The notes below the pieces were generated by a model, which saw only the letters and a list, made by a program, of their open reading frames with translations, was not told the DNA's origin and did no database searches. A program made the position numbers and the translations under genes. Positions 8,453 to 16,351 of a DNA stretch of 64,000 nucleotides are shown piece after piece; the first letter of the stretch is position 1; each line of letters opens with the position of its first letter. Source of the stretch: JAUVPY01 sp034412795 (lineage in GTDB: Bacteria > Chloroflexota > Anaerolineae > 4572-78 > NAK82); contig DAOUMD010000209.1 of the NCBI GenBank assembly GCA_034412795.1, positions 4,988 through 68,987 of the forward strand, read 5' to 3'.

Positions 8453-8968
8453 TAATTTCTTGTCTCGTTTGTCAGAGATCTGTCTTATGAAGATGTCTAG
8501 GCAAGCGGCGAAATTGGCCTCAGTAGCGCCTAAACACGCAAAGCAGCAATTGACCAGGAATGATCGCTACTAAGGATTGAGAATCAAATAACTCCCTAGT
8601 CCTGAACAACTACTTTGAAATGACGTTCGAACTCAGACCTCCCTGGGAGAACAATTGATACACGAGGTGAATATCCAGAAGTTATTCTGTGCAATATTAG
8701 TTGTTAAGTTATCCATAAGAACATGTTTATTTGTATTTAAAGGTAGTCGTAGTAATAGGGCCTGTGGGTATGTTGATTTTAACATTAGGAGCTGATCATA
8801 CTACTAACTGTTGGGGGAATTGGTATGTTCTCTACTAATTGTTGGGGTGGGCTTTGGGTACTGGGGTGTTGAGAAGCTGTGGAAGAGAGGGCCTAATTCC
8901 CCCGCCCATCGTTTATCCTCTCGTTTTTGGTTGACCGATGCCAAACAAAATATTGGGCTTCCTTTGCA

Positions 8969-8992
8969 GCACCCCCTACATATAGGGGGTGC
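8969..8992. repeat. 10-bp stem hairpin next to DnaA boxes
   Basis: GCACCCCCTA (8969-8978) and TAGGGGGTGC (8983-8992) flank CATA. The very GC-rich stem abuts the DnaA-box array 11 bases away and may be structural in the origin. Confidence 0.7.
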
Positions 8993-9003
8993 CGGACTGG
9001 AAG

Positions 9004-9053
9004 TTATCCACAAATCCGGGGGGTTATCCACAAATTTGAGGGGGTTATCCACA
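9004..9053 (+). promoter_or_regulatory. Array of three perfect DnaA boxes
   Basis: TTATCCACA occurs at 9004-9012, 9024-9032 and 9045-9053, all in the same orientation and spaced 20 and 21 bases apart, close to two helical turns. G-runs separate the boxes. Confidence 0.92.
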
Positions 9054-9143
9054 AAACGGTAGGACTAATCTCCTACACAGGCCTAAACAATTCGAAGCCG
9101 GTGATCGATTATCCTATTAGGGTACCCTCTCAATTATTCGGGA

Positions 9144-9171
9144 TAGGGGCAGACACCCAGGTCTGCCCCTA
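9144..9171. repeat. 11-bp stem hairpin after dnaA
   Basis: TAGGGGCAGAC (9144-9154) and its exact complement (9161-9171) flank ACCCAG, 53 bases past the dnaA stop. It may end dnaA transcription, but there is no T-tract and the sequence looks like a dispersed palindrome. Confidence 0.6.
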
Positions 9172-9223
9172 CATTTTGAGAAGATACCTATTATGCTATT
9201 ATAGGGGGAGGAGAGTTCTACAC

Positions 9224-10603
9224 TTAAGCTGTTACCCGATAGAGTTGTTCTCGGATGGCAATGGCGTCACGACGCAAGGCGTTGTTAGTTTCGATCTGGG
9301 AGGCAATCTTTTCGATTCCGTGCATTATGGTGGTATGATCACGTCCTCCTAGCGACTGGCCAATCTTAGGTAATGAGGCATTCGTCTCTTCTCTGGCCAG
9401 GTACATTACCATCTGGCGCGCCTGGGCAATCTCTTTGCGCCGGCTACGGCCCACTAACTCAGCCTCATCTATGCTGTAATGGCGAGCAACAACTTGTAGG
9501 ATCTCTTCTATCGTGAGCTTTTCTTGCTTGACTACCAGGTTGTCTAAAGCCTGGTGGGCCAGGTCCAGGGTAACTGGTACGCGCACTAACGCGGCGTAGG
9601 CCAGGACACGGTTTAGACCACCCTCCAGTTCACGGATATTACTTTGCATCCGCCGCGCGATAAACTCGGTGACCTCGCCGGGTACACGAGCGCGCCGGTG
9701 TTCGGCCTTAAACCGGAGAATAGCGATACGAGTCTCCAGGTCGGGAGGCTGGATATCGGCGATCAACCCCCATTCGAAGCGCGAAGCCAGCCGTTCTTCG
9801 AGGGTAGGGATAGATTGAGGTGGGCGGTCACTGGAAATGACAATCTGCCGACCTGCAGAGTGGAGTTCGTTGAATGTATGGAAGAACTCTTCTTGTGTAC
9901 TTTCCTTGCCGGCGATGAATTGAATGTCGTCCACCAGCAAGAAGTCAGCGTTGCGGTAGCGTTCGCGGAAATCCTCTGTGGCTTTATTCCGAATGGCATT
10001 TATGAGATCATTCGTGAATGTCTCTGAGGTGACGTAGAGAACGATATGTCCGTGTTCGATTGCGTAATGGGCAACCGCGTGCAGAAGGTGGGTTTTACCC
10101 AGCCCCACCCCGCCGTATAGGAACAGGGGGTTGTAAGCTGCGGCTGGACCCTCGGCCACCGCCAGTGAGGCGGCATGGGCCAGCCGATTAGAACCACCTA
10201 TGATGAATTGTTCGAAGGTATATTGAGTGTTGAGTGCGCAAGGGGGGTGCCCGTTGCCATGTTTCGCGTTGGAGGGCACTGCGCTGGTCTTCTGGAGAAG
10301 TACCTCGGGCTTGTTTTCCTTTGCTGTGTTGGCTGGAGCCTGAACCACGAAGCGGACTTCCACCGAACGATTAAGAATACTTGCCAACGTTCGCTGAATT
10401 GTCCCAATCAGTCGGTTTTCCAGCCAGTCTTTTGCAAATCCATTTTGCACGCCAATGATAAATGTCCCATCCTCGTAGGCCAAGACGTGTGTTTGCTTCA
10501 CCCAGGTATCAAACGTAGCCTTCGTCATTTGTAGTTGCAACTCACCCAATGCTGCCTGCCAGACTTTTTCCGGTTTCATTGAAGATAAATCCGTCTCTTT
10601 CAT
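9224..10603 (-). CDS. dnaA: Chromosomal replication initiator DnaA
   Basis: DnaA binds the 9-mer boxes at oriC and opens the origin. The 459-residue protein is full length and shows all four domains. Domain I is at about residues 10-90 (VWQAALGELQLQMTKATFDTW), followed by a short linker. The AAA+ core has Walker A GGVGLGKT near residue 160, Walker B LLVDDIQFIAGKE and a sensor/arginine-finger region (LEERLASRFEWGL). Domain IV ends with the DNA-binding signature GGRDHTTIMHGI. The box array lies beyond its 3' end, so the origin is downstream of dnaA here. No gyrB, dnaN or rnpA gene neighbours it. Confidence 0.98.
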   Translation of the reverse strand: MKETDLSSMKPEKVWQAALGELQLQMTKATFDTWVKQTHVLAYEDGTFIIGVQNGFAKDWLENRLIGTIQRTLASILNRSVEVRFVVQAPANTAKENKPEVLLQKTSAVPSNAKHGNGHPPCALNTQYTFEQFIIGGSNRLAHAASLAVAEGPAAAYNPLFLYGGVGLGKTHLLHAVAHYAIEHGHIVLYVTSETFTNDLINAIRNKATEDFRERYRNADFLLVDDIQFIAGKESTQEEFFHTFNELHSAGRQIVISSDRPPQSIPTLEERLASRFEWGLIADIQPPDLETRIAILRFKAEHRRARVPGEVTEFIARRMQSNIRELEGGLNRVLAYAALVRVPVTLDLAHQALDNLVVKQEKLTIEEILQVVARHYSIDEAELVGRSRRKEIAQARQMVMYLAREETNASLPKIGQSLGGRDHTTIMHGIEKIASQIETNNALRRDAIAIREQLYRVTA

Positions 10604-11108
10604 AGTTCGGCCATCTAGCTGAGATTGTAAGGTACCTGAATCAGGCCCGTAAGACGGGCGGCCTTGTGTAAAAGGGAAACAGAAACCCTAGCGTAGACAC
10701 ATCACTAGTGCGTCACCCTTTTTTCGCGCCGACACATCACTATTCATTTTAGGCTAACTGAATAACACAACCTATGACCATTGAAGTAAAAGGCGGAAGG
10801 CTGGGGGCGCATCTCGTGAACTAGAGAGAATGGAGCGGTAGAGGGACCGCGAACGATTTTGCGCCTGAGGGAGACTCTCTTTGTCGGTGCTTTCCACTTT
10901 TCTGGTGGCACCCGCAAGCTTAGCCTGTGAGTCTATGTCCCTTTCGCCTGTTAAATGGTCGCGTTTCATTCTACCAAATCTCAGTCCACTTGACAAGGGG
11001 GTACACCTTAAAATCAAGCCTGCATCGCGCGATTTTAAGCTAGTTATGGAAAGGGGCTCGCAACTCTGTTCTGGCCTCTTTTTGGAAGGCTTACGGATCA
11101 GTTATCTC
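10604..11108. other. Gene-free region upstream of dnaA
   Basis: About 500 bases without a convincing gene; rpmH and rnpA, often found here, are not recognisable. Direct repeats GACACATCACTA at 10696-10707 and 10731-10742, spaced 35 bases apart, lie in the likely dnaA promoter region and could bind a regulator. A small GCCCGT/ACGGGC hairpin sits near 10650. No DnaA boxes are seen here. Confidence 0.5.
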
Positions 11109-11136
11109 TTGCCTTGTTCACCGGCTGGGGTATAAT
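11109..11136 (+). promoter_or_regulatory. Promoter of HAD/methyltransferase pair
   Basis: TTGCCT, 16 bases, TATAAT, about 50 bases upstream of the HAD-type start codon. Confidence 0.6.
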
Positions 11137-11188
11137 GCGTGGATGTGGAAATTTGACTCAGGCGCGCTGGAGAGTGGAGTATAATATT

Positions 11189-11659
11189 ATGTTGGAAATC
11201 ATCATTACACCGCGAGGTCTACTTCGCCTGCATTATCTCGTCCTCGACGTAAATGGGACCATTGCCCTGGATGGAGAGCTGATCCCAGGCGTTGCGGAAC
11301 GCTTAGCTGGTCTTGGGGAATTGCTCGAAATCTATTTGGTCAGTGCCGACACCCAGGGCACTTTGGCAGCTTTGTCATCAACACTGGGCGTAACAGCCCG
11401 ACGTTTACAGGCGGGAGACGAGGCATTGCAGAAGGCATCGCTGGTGAAAGAACTCGGCGCGGAGCATGTGGTTGCTGCGGGCAACGGGGCTAACGATGCG
11501 GCTATGTTGCGGGAAGCAGCCCTGGGCATCGCTGTGCTGGGCCGCGAGGGCTCAGCCGTGGCATGCCTGACCTCTGCTGATGTTATTGTGCCCGACATCA
11601 ACGCGGCGCTGGACCTGCTGCTTCATCCGCGTCGGCTCCTGGCCACGCTGCGGACGTGA
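11189..11659 (+). CDS. HAD-superfamily hydrolase (P-type ATPase-like domain)
   Basis: A 156-residue cytosolic protein resembling the soluble P-type ATPase/HAD hydrolases of COG4087. Motif I reads DVNGT with Asp as nucleophile but Asn in place of the second Asp of DxDGT, as in P-type ATPase relatives. The downstream Lys (QKASLVKEL) and GNGANDAAML motif complete the active site. It probably has phosphatase-like activity with unknown substrate. The ATG chosen has GGAG upstream; an earlier in-frame ATG would overlap the promoter. The methyltransferase gene follows 13 bases after the stop. Confidence 0.75.
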   Translation: MLEIIITPRGLLRLHYLVLDVNGTIALDGELIPGVAERLAGLGELLEIYLVSADTQGTLAALSSTLGVTARRLQAGDEALQKASLVKELGAEHVVAAGNGANDAAMLREAALGIAVLGREGSAVACLTSADVIVPDINAALDLLLHPRRLLATLRT

Positions 11660-11672
11660 GCAGGGGATTGAA

Positions 11673-12260
11673 GTGGCCGGTTACACAACCAAAGCCTATG
11701 ATCGCTTCATGTCTCCCCTGGAGCGGTCAGGCTTGAGCGGATGGCGCCAGCAACTGCTGCGCCACGTGGACCCGCCTGTGTTGGATGTGGGGGTTGGCAC
11801 CGGAGCCTCATTGCGCTGGTACAACGGGCAGTTGCCATTGGCCGCCATTGATCGGGAAGGAGAGATGGCACGGTCGGCGCTGGAGCGGGCGGCGGCTTTG
11901 GGACGGCAGACTGGCATAAGCCAGATGGACGTCCAATTCCTGGCCTTCCCTGACGCGACCTTTGCCAGCGTCGTCACCAGCCTCGTCTTTTGCAGTGTGG
12001 CCGATCCGGTACGTGGATTGCGCCACATCCGGCGCGTGTTACGGCCTGGAGGGCGGCTATACATGCTGGAGCACGTCCGGCCTGAGCACCCTCTGCTTGG
12101 TCCACTGGCCGACTTATTGAACCTCCCCTGGCACGCGTTCAGCCGGGAGTGCAATCTCAACCGGCGCACGGCTGACAATGTGGTGTCTGCCGGATTTACG
12201 TTGGAGTCAGTGGAGGAGCGCTTCCTGGGCGTGATCAATTTGATTGTGGCCCGCGCATGA
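11673..12260 (+). CDS. Class I SAM-dependent methyltransferase
   Basis: A 195-residue UbiE/Methyltransf_11-type enzyme. Motif I is VLDVGVGTGASLRWY near residue 38, the acidic residue follows at AAIDREGEM, and the later FPDATFASVVTSLVFC and LRPGGRLYMLEHV segments are typical. The start is GTG with AGGGG six bases upstream; upstream codons in this frame overlap the HAD gene and translate to low-complexity Cys/Arg sequence. It probably methylates a small molecule or quinone-like substrate. It is co-transcribed with the HAD gene. Confidence 0.75.
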   Translation: MAGYTTKAYDRFMSPLERSGLSGWRQQLLRHVDPPVLDVGVGTGASLRWYNGQLPLAAIDREGEMARSALERAAALGRQTGISQMDVQFLAFPDATFASVVTSLVFCSVADPVRGLRHIRRVLRPGGRLYMLEHVRPEHPLLGPLADLLNLPWHAFSRECNLNRRTADNVVSAGFTLESVEERFLGVINLIVARA

Positions 12261-12274
12261 TATTGTCAAACTAC

Positions 12275-13222
12275 TCACGGCCCCACATAAAGGTATTGTA
12301 AAATCGGTCTCTGCCCCCGGTCAAGGAGCTCCATTATGTTGGACAGCGGGTCGGCCGGGTGTGTCATCCCGAACAGCCCCTGGAAGACGTTGAGCGGCTG
12401 CTGGTATTCTACGATACGTGGCTCACCCTCGATGCCCCCCAATTCAGCGGCGTGCCGGATGGCGGCAGACAGGTTACCCAGTTGATCCACCAGCCCCAAC
12501 TCCAGCGCTTGCCGTCCAGTGTAGATGCGCCCGTCAGCCAATTTTTTGACCTCGTCAATCGGCATCTCTCGTCCCTCGGCGACGATTTGCACGAACTCCT
12601 CGTACGTCTCGTCAATAATGGCTTGCCAGGAGGCCTGTTCCTCATCACTCATCGAGCGAAATAGACTGCCTATGTCTTTGAATTCACCGCTTTTTATGGT
12701 GGTAACTTCGACACCGTATTCCTCGAGCAATCCCTCAATGTTAATGAACTGGCTAATGACACCGATGCTGCCGGTCAGCGTACCCGGGTTGGCAAAAATC
12801 TCGTCGGCCGGCGCCGAGACGTAGTATCCACCCGAGGCGGCCAACTCCCCCATCGAGGCGATGACCGGTTTGTTCATGGCCAATACCTGCTGGTATATCT
12901 CGTCTGAGCCGACCACGCTGCCGCCCGGGCTGTCTACACGCAACACCACTGCTTTTACGTCGGGATCTTCCTCTGCCTGCCTCAGATGGTCTACAACTAC
13001 GCCGGAGTAGGCTCCGGTGGGCGTGCTGAAGGGATCAACGGGGGGATCACCTGAGGCGATGACGCCCTCCACCCGGACGATGGACACTGCCGGTCCGACG
13101 GCCAGATCGCTGGCACCCAATGATGCGGCGATCACGAAAAAAACACCACAACCGGCGCACACCAACACAAAGGCCAATCCAGCGCCAATGACCATCCACA
13201 AAACTCGTTGCTTGCCTGTCAT
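12275..13222 (-). CDS. sppA: Signal peptide peptidase SppA (36K type)
   Basis: An S49 serine protease that degrades residual signal peptides at the membrane. The 315-residue protein has an N-terminal transmembrane helix (about residues 9-33) and the S49 core. The catalytic dyad is visible as Ser130 (ELAASGGYYVS) and Lys182 (SGEFKDIGS), 52 residues apart, as in Bacillus SppA. It has the single-domain length of the short SppA class. AAGGAG precedes the ATG. It lies downstream of tyrS in the same direction with a 30-base gap. Confidence 0.93.
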   Translation of the reverse strand: MTGKQRVLWMVIGAGLAFVLVCAGCGVFFVIAASLGASDLAVGPAVSIVRVEGVIASGDPPVDPFSTPTGAYSGVVVDHLRQAEEDPDVKAVVLRVDSPGGSVVGSDEIYQQVLAMNKPVIASMGELAASGGYYVSAPADEIFANPGTLTGSIGVISQFINIEGLLEEYGVEVTTIKSGEFKDIGSLFRSMSDEEQASWQAIIDETYEEFVQIVAEGREMPIDEVKKLADGRIYTGRQALELGLVDQLGNLSAAIRHAAELGGIEGEPRIVEYQQPLNVFQGLFGMTHPADPLSNIMELLDRGQRPILQYLYVGP

Positions 13223-13252
13223 AAAAGGTTTATCTCCTTGGAGATCGGTGCA

Positions 13253-14464
13253 TCATTCGGCCGTTAACTGGACGAACCGTCGTCGTCCTACCTGCAAGAC
13301 CTCAGCCTGGCCCGGCTCGACTACGGTATCAGCCGAATCTACAACTTCCCCATCCAGTTTCACGCCACCCTGCTGGATCAGCCTTCGCGCCTCGCGCTTG
13401 CTACTGACCATACAGGCCGCGCTCATCAGGTCCACAAGATTGGTGGGACTGCTCAGAACGTACTGTGGCATATCAGGTGGCAGCTCGCGCTGCTGGAAGA
13501 CGGTCTTAAAATGGTCTTCGGCCTCGGCTGCGGCGTCGTTCCCGTGAAAGATAGAGACGATTTCTCGGGCTAGCTGCATCTTGGCATCACGAGGGTGGAG
13601 ACGCCCGCTCTTCAGCTCGGATTCGATCTGAGCAATTTGGGGCGGTTCGAAGCGGGTCACCAGCCGATAGTATTGGGGCATGGCATCGTCAGGGATGCTC
13701 ATCACTTTGCCGTATTGTTGCTCCGGCGGTTCGTCGATGCCAATGTAATTGCCGGTGCTTTTCGACATACGCAACTGTCCATCGGTGCCGACCAGGATAG
13801 GCAGGGTGATGGCTATCTGCGGTCGCTGGCCAAAGGATTCCTGCAATTTGCGCCCGGCCAGCAGGTTGAACAGTTGCTCGGTCCCACCGATTTGTACATC
13901 GGTTTCCATAGCCACCGCATCGTAGCCCTGCATCAGCGCGTAGAAGAACTCGTGCAACCAGATGGGAGTCCCTTTGGCGTAGCGCTTGCTGAAGTTGTCA
14001 CGGACCAGAAACTGCTGGACGGTGAAGTGACTGGCCAGGTTGATCACGTCGGCGAAAGTCAATTGGCCTAACCAATCGCCATTGTAACGAATTTTTGTCC
14101 TTTCTTGGTCGAGGACTTTGAAGGCTTGCTCTATATAGGTCTGAGCGTTTTCCATCACCTGATCACTGGTTTGTTGGCTCCGGGCTGTGTCCTTGTCGCT
14201 GGGGTCGCCGATGAGACCGGTAAAGGTGCCGATGAGGAAAGTGACCTCGTGACCCAGGTCTTGAAACTGGCGTAGCTTGCGCATAGGCACTGTGTGGCCT
14301 AAATGCAAGTCTGGTACTGTCGGGTCTACCCCGAGATAGACACGCAGAGGACGACCTTCGTCGAGACGTTCGTGCAATTCACGTTCCATCACGCGATAGG
14401 TCTCTTCATCACCAAATTCAGCACCTTGCATCAGGATGGCTAGTTGTTCGTCAACAGGTCGCAT
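13253..14464 (-). CDS. tyrS: Tyrosyl-tRNA synthetase
   Basis: Charges tRNA-Tyr in the cytosol. The 403-residue protein has the class I signatures HLGH (residues 54-57) and RMSKS (about 230-235), the tyrosine pocket segment GVDPTVPDLHLGH, and a C-terminal S4 RNA-binding domain (SKREARRLIQQGGVKLDGEVV). The chosen ATG has CCAGGAGA seven bases upstream; an earlier ATG 17 codons before it has no such site. The order of motifs and length fit the TyrZ-like subfamily. No T-box leader with a terminator is visible. Confidence 0.95.
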   Translation of the reverse strand: MRPVDEQLAILMQGAEFGDEETYRVMERELHERLDEGRPLRVYLGVDPTVPDLHLGHTVPMRKLRQFQDLGHEVTFLIGTFTGLIGDPSDKDTARSQQTSDQVMENAQTYIEQAFKVLDQERTKIRYNGDWLGQLTFADVINLASHFTVQQFLVRDNFSKRYAKGTPIWLHEFFYALMQGYDAVAMETDVQIGGTEQLFNLLAGRKLQESFGQRPQIAITLPILVGTDGQLRMSKSTGNYIGIDEPPEQQYGKVMSIPDDAMPQYYRLVTRFEPPQIAQIESELKSGRLHPRDAKMQLAREIVSIFHGNDAAAEAEDHFKTVFQQRELPPDMPQYVLSSPTNLVDLMSAACMVSSKREARRLIQQGGVKLDGEVVDSADTVVEPGQAEVLQVGRRRFVQLTAE

Positions 14465-14560
14465 ACGGGGTCTCCTGGAAAGTCTGAGATTAGAGATTCG
14501 CACTGATTGTACCACCTTCGAGCCTCGGGGGCAATGTGAACCCAGGGCCGGCGTCTTACA

Positions 14561-15556
14561 TCACTCAGCTCGGCGTTCAGCACCACACGCGTGACAGAAA
14601 TGTGCATCCTCACGGAATTTGGTGCCACAGCGGTGGCAGTAGGCGGCTAATGTTTCGTTCTTCGCCGGCGGGGTGGTGCTCGGAGCGATTCTCGGTTTCT
14701 TTCTACGCGCCGGCCGCCGCGTCTGTGAGGACGGCTGGCGCGCTGCTGGATCGGGTACGACGACGGATCGCTGGCTCCAGAACCAGTAGACCAGGGAGCC
14801 TGTCAGCAAGAGGACACCCGCGGCGATGAGGATCGGCCCCAGGTAATCCTGGAGTCCCCCACCGCCCAGCTCCACCGGCGTCTGCTCGGCCGGTGACGGA
14901 AGATTAATACCTTCTGACGCATCGGCGGAAAGCTCATCCGTGCCCCGCGTATAGCTCGCCTGGAGCGAGCGTGACTCCCCAGGAGATACTCCACCCAGGT
15001 CATAGAGGGCGTATGCCAGACCATCCTGTCTGACCTGCGTGTCCGATGGCGGCGGATCAGACGTGAAATCACTCGCGGCTGTCGGCTGCTGTAGCTCGAA
15101 AGAGAGATCTGCGACCTCGGCACTGGGGGTGAACGAGACTGATATCTCACGCGTGTCCCCGTCCCGGCTCAATATATCGTCGCTGTAATACTCAATCTGG
15201 AATTGGCGGCCAGGCGTGGCGAAGCTGAGCGTTTTGCCGTCAGCCCCTTCGACCAACTCGTATTCTGGGACGTTGAGCAGGCGGCCCTGGGCTTCGTCCA
15301 GGTAGGCTACCGCGTTCAAGTCCTCGACGCCCGCCGCTAGGTCAAAGCTCACCTGGGCTGGCAGTGGCACATCCTCTGCGATCTGTCCCCGGTAGATGAC
15401 CAGCACTTCAGGCCGGTCGTATTCGGGCCACAGTGCAATGTTCAATATCTCCAGCGGCGCGGGTGACTGGGCCAGTGCCGTGCCGGTCAGTAGCGAAATC
15501 AAGAGCAGTGACAAGGGAAAATAGCGAATGAGAACTAGTTGGGGTTTGCTCATCAT
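14561..15556 (-). CDS. Exported protein with TM helix and zinc-ribbon tail
   Basis: A 331-residue protein of unknown function. It has a signal peptide (about residues 10-30), an extracytoplasmic beta-rich domain (about 35-235), one transmembrane helix (about 243-262), a basic linker (RRPARRKK) and a C-terminal zinc ribbon with two CxxC pairs (CHRCG and CHACG). The topology puts the ribbon in the cytoplasm. No catalytic motif is seen. It is upstream of tyrS on the same strand with a 96-base gap and need not be co-transcribed. Confidence 0.65.
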   Translation of the reverse strand: MMSKPQLVLIRYFPLSLLLISLLTGTALAQSPAPLEILNIALWPEYDRPEVLVIYRGQIAEDVPLPAQVSFDLAAGVEDLNAVAYLDEAQGRLLNVPEYELVEGADGKTLSFATPGRQFQIEYYSDDILSRDGDTREISVSFTPSAEVADLSFELQQPTAASDFTSDPPPSDTQVRQDGLAYALYDLGGVSPGESRSLQASYTRGTDELSADASEGINLPSPAEQTPVELGGGGLQDYLGPILIAAGVLLLTGSLVYWFWSQRSVVVPDPAARQPSSQTRRPARRKKPRIAPSTTPPAKNETLAAYCHRCGTKFREDAHFCHACGAERRAE

Positions 15557-15665
15557 TTTTTTTTCACCCTTCCATGTGAGCCAAGACAGTTATTTCGCCT
15601 GGACGTGCCAGAATTCCTTACTAAGTGAGTATTATACCACCTATTTGTCATTTGCAGACAATTGT

Positions 15666-15761
15666 CGGGTGCGTTCACTTTTGAGAGAAAACGAGGAGCC
15701 AGCATCCCCAGATGCGGCTCCTCGGATCAGAGTAATTTGCCCCCCAATCTGAACGCACCCG
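15666..15761. other. Nested-stem structured element
   Basis: Perfect 11-bp outer arms (CGGGTGCGTTC at 15666-15676 and its complement at 15751-15761) enclose a strong inner hairpin (15693-15723, GAGGAGCC...GGCTCCTC with a GCATC/GATGC continuation). It ends 15 bases before the tRNA-Val promoter. It could be a small mobile palindromic element or an RNA; there is no open reading frame. Confidence 0.6.
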
Positions 15762-15776
15762 GTGACCTTGCTTGGG

Positions 15777-15805
15777 TTGACAACCATCAGCCTAGTTCGT
15801 ATAAT
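15777..15805 (+). promoter_or_regulatory. Consensus promoter of tRNA-Val
   Basis: TTGACA, exactly 17 bases, TATAAT: a perfect sigma70-type promoter, with the tRNA starting 23 bases after the -10 box. Confidence 0.95.
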
Positions 15806-15828
15806 GGATACACAAGGTTGAGTGTAAT

Positions 15829-15902
15829 GGGCGAATAGCTCAGATGGATAGAGCGCCTCGCTTACACCGAGGAGGTCACAGGTTCAAGTCCTGTTTCGCC
15901 CA
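15829..15902 (+). tRNA. tRNA-Val (anticodon TAC)
   Basis: A 74-base cloverleaf. Acceptor arms GGGCGAA/TTCGCCC, D stem GCTC/GAGC, anticodon stem CCTCG/CGAGG with loop CTTACAC (anticodon TAC, valine), T stem ACAGG/CCTGT with loop TTCAAGT, discriminator A. The 3' CCA is not fully encoded (ACCT follows). It reads GUA and probably other valine codons. Confidence 0.96.
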
Positions 15903-15928
15903 CCTGATGGCTATCTATCCCGGATGTG

Positions 15929-15950
15929 GGGCGGCATGAGGATGCCGCCC
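15929..15950 (+). repeat. 9-bp stem hairpin after tRNA-Val
   Basis: GGGCGGCAT and ATGCCGCCC flank GAGG, 27 bases past the tRNA. It may help terminate the tRNA transcript, although there is no T-tract. Confidence 0.55.
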
Positions 15951-16009
15951 TACGAGTCTACCAACCATCCAATCTTCCAGCCTTTACATTCACCCGGAGG
16001 ACAGACGGA

Positions 16010-16291
16010 ATGTTCTCACTGCTTCTACAAGGACTGCCCCCTATTCCAAACAGCGGCGACGTGGACCTGGTTCGTATTTTGATCAATATGGTGTTGGCCG
16101 TTGCCTGGGCCGTGGTGGCGGCCATCAGTTTTGCCATCGTGATCCCCATCGGCATCAGGCTGTTTGGGGCCCTGACCCCGGACATCGATGAGTTAGAAGA
16201 GCTAAAGAAAGGGAATTTAGCGGTGGCCCTGGTGTATGCCACCTTCATCCTCAGCCTCACGGCCATCGTTGTTGCCATTTTACTCAAGTAG
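16010..16291 (+). CDS. Small membrane protein, DUF350-like
   Basis: A 93-residue protein with two long hydrophobic helices (about residues 20-48 and 68-92) and the loop LTPDIDELEELKKGNLAVAL, reminiscent of DUF350 membrane proteins of unknown function. The ATG chosen has GGAGG about nine bases upstream; earlier in-frame ATGs overlap the post-tRNA hairpin. It sits 60 bases ahead of the exported Pcm gene and may share its transcript. Confidence 0.6.
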   Translation: MFSLLLQGLPPIPNSGDVDLVRILINMVLAVAWAVVAAISFAIVIPIGIRLFGALTPDIDELEELKKGNLAVALVYATFILSLTAIVVAILLK

Positions 16292-16351
16292 TCGTGGGCG
16301 AGATTCATTCGTTGTAGTGTTCCACTCTGTACAGCAAGGAGGTGATGTGTT

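Larger units (their letters stand above)
8640..9060. other. oriC: Predicted chromosomal replication origin (oriC)
   Basis: The region next to dnaA has no credible gene. It has an AT-rich stretch (about 8700-8745), a near-consensus DnaA box TTATCCATA at 8709-8717, two direct copies of CTACTAA(C/T)TGTTGGGG at 8801 and 8832, a 10-bp stem hairpin at 8969-8992, and three perfect TTATCCACA boxes at 9004, 9024 and 9045. Together with dnaA 170 bases away and parS 1.3 kb away this is a strong origin call. The unwinding element is inferred from AT content only. Confidence 0.85.

Noticed and set aside
9004..9053. CRISPR-like short repeats (TTATCCACA units)
   Set aside because: The 9-base units at 20-21 base spacing are DnaA boxes; repeats and spacers are far too short for CRISPR, and no CRISPR array was seen anywhere in the window.
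8804..9062. Two small frames (plus and minus) across the DnaA boxes
   Set aside because: They overlap each other and the box array; sequence is dominated by repeated box and G-run codons.
10772..11135. rpmH or rnpA upstream of dnaA
   Set aside because: Translations on both strands show neither the L34 basic pattern nor the RnpA motif; the region seems gene-free.
14465..14560. T-box-like AAGGTGGTACAATC string upstream of tyrS
   Set aside because: It has the TGGT that could pair with an ACCA tRNA end, but the gap is only 96 bases, there is no stem I/specifier loop, no ACCGCG continuation and no terminator or T-tract.
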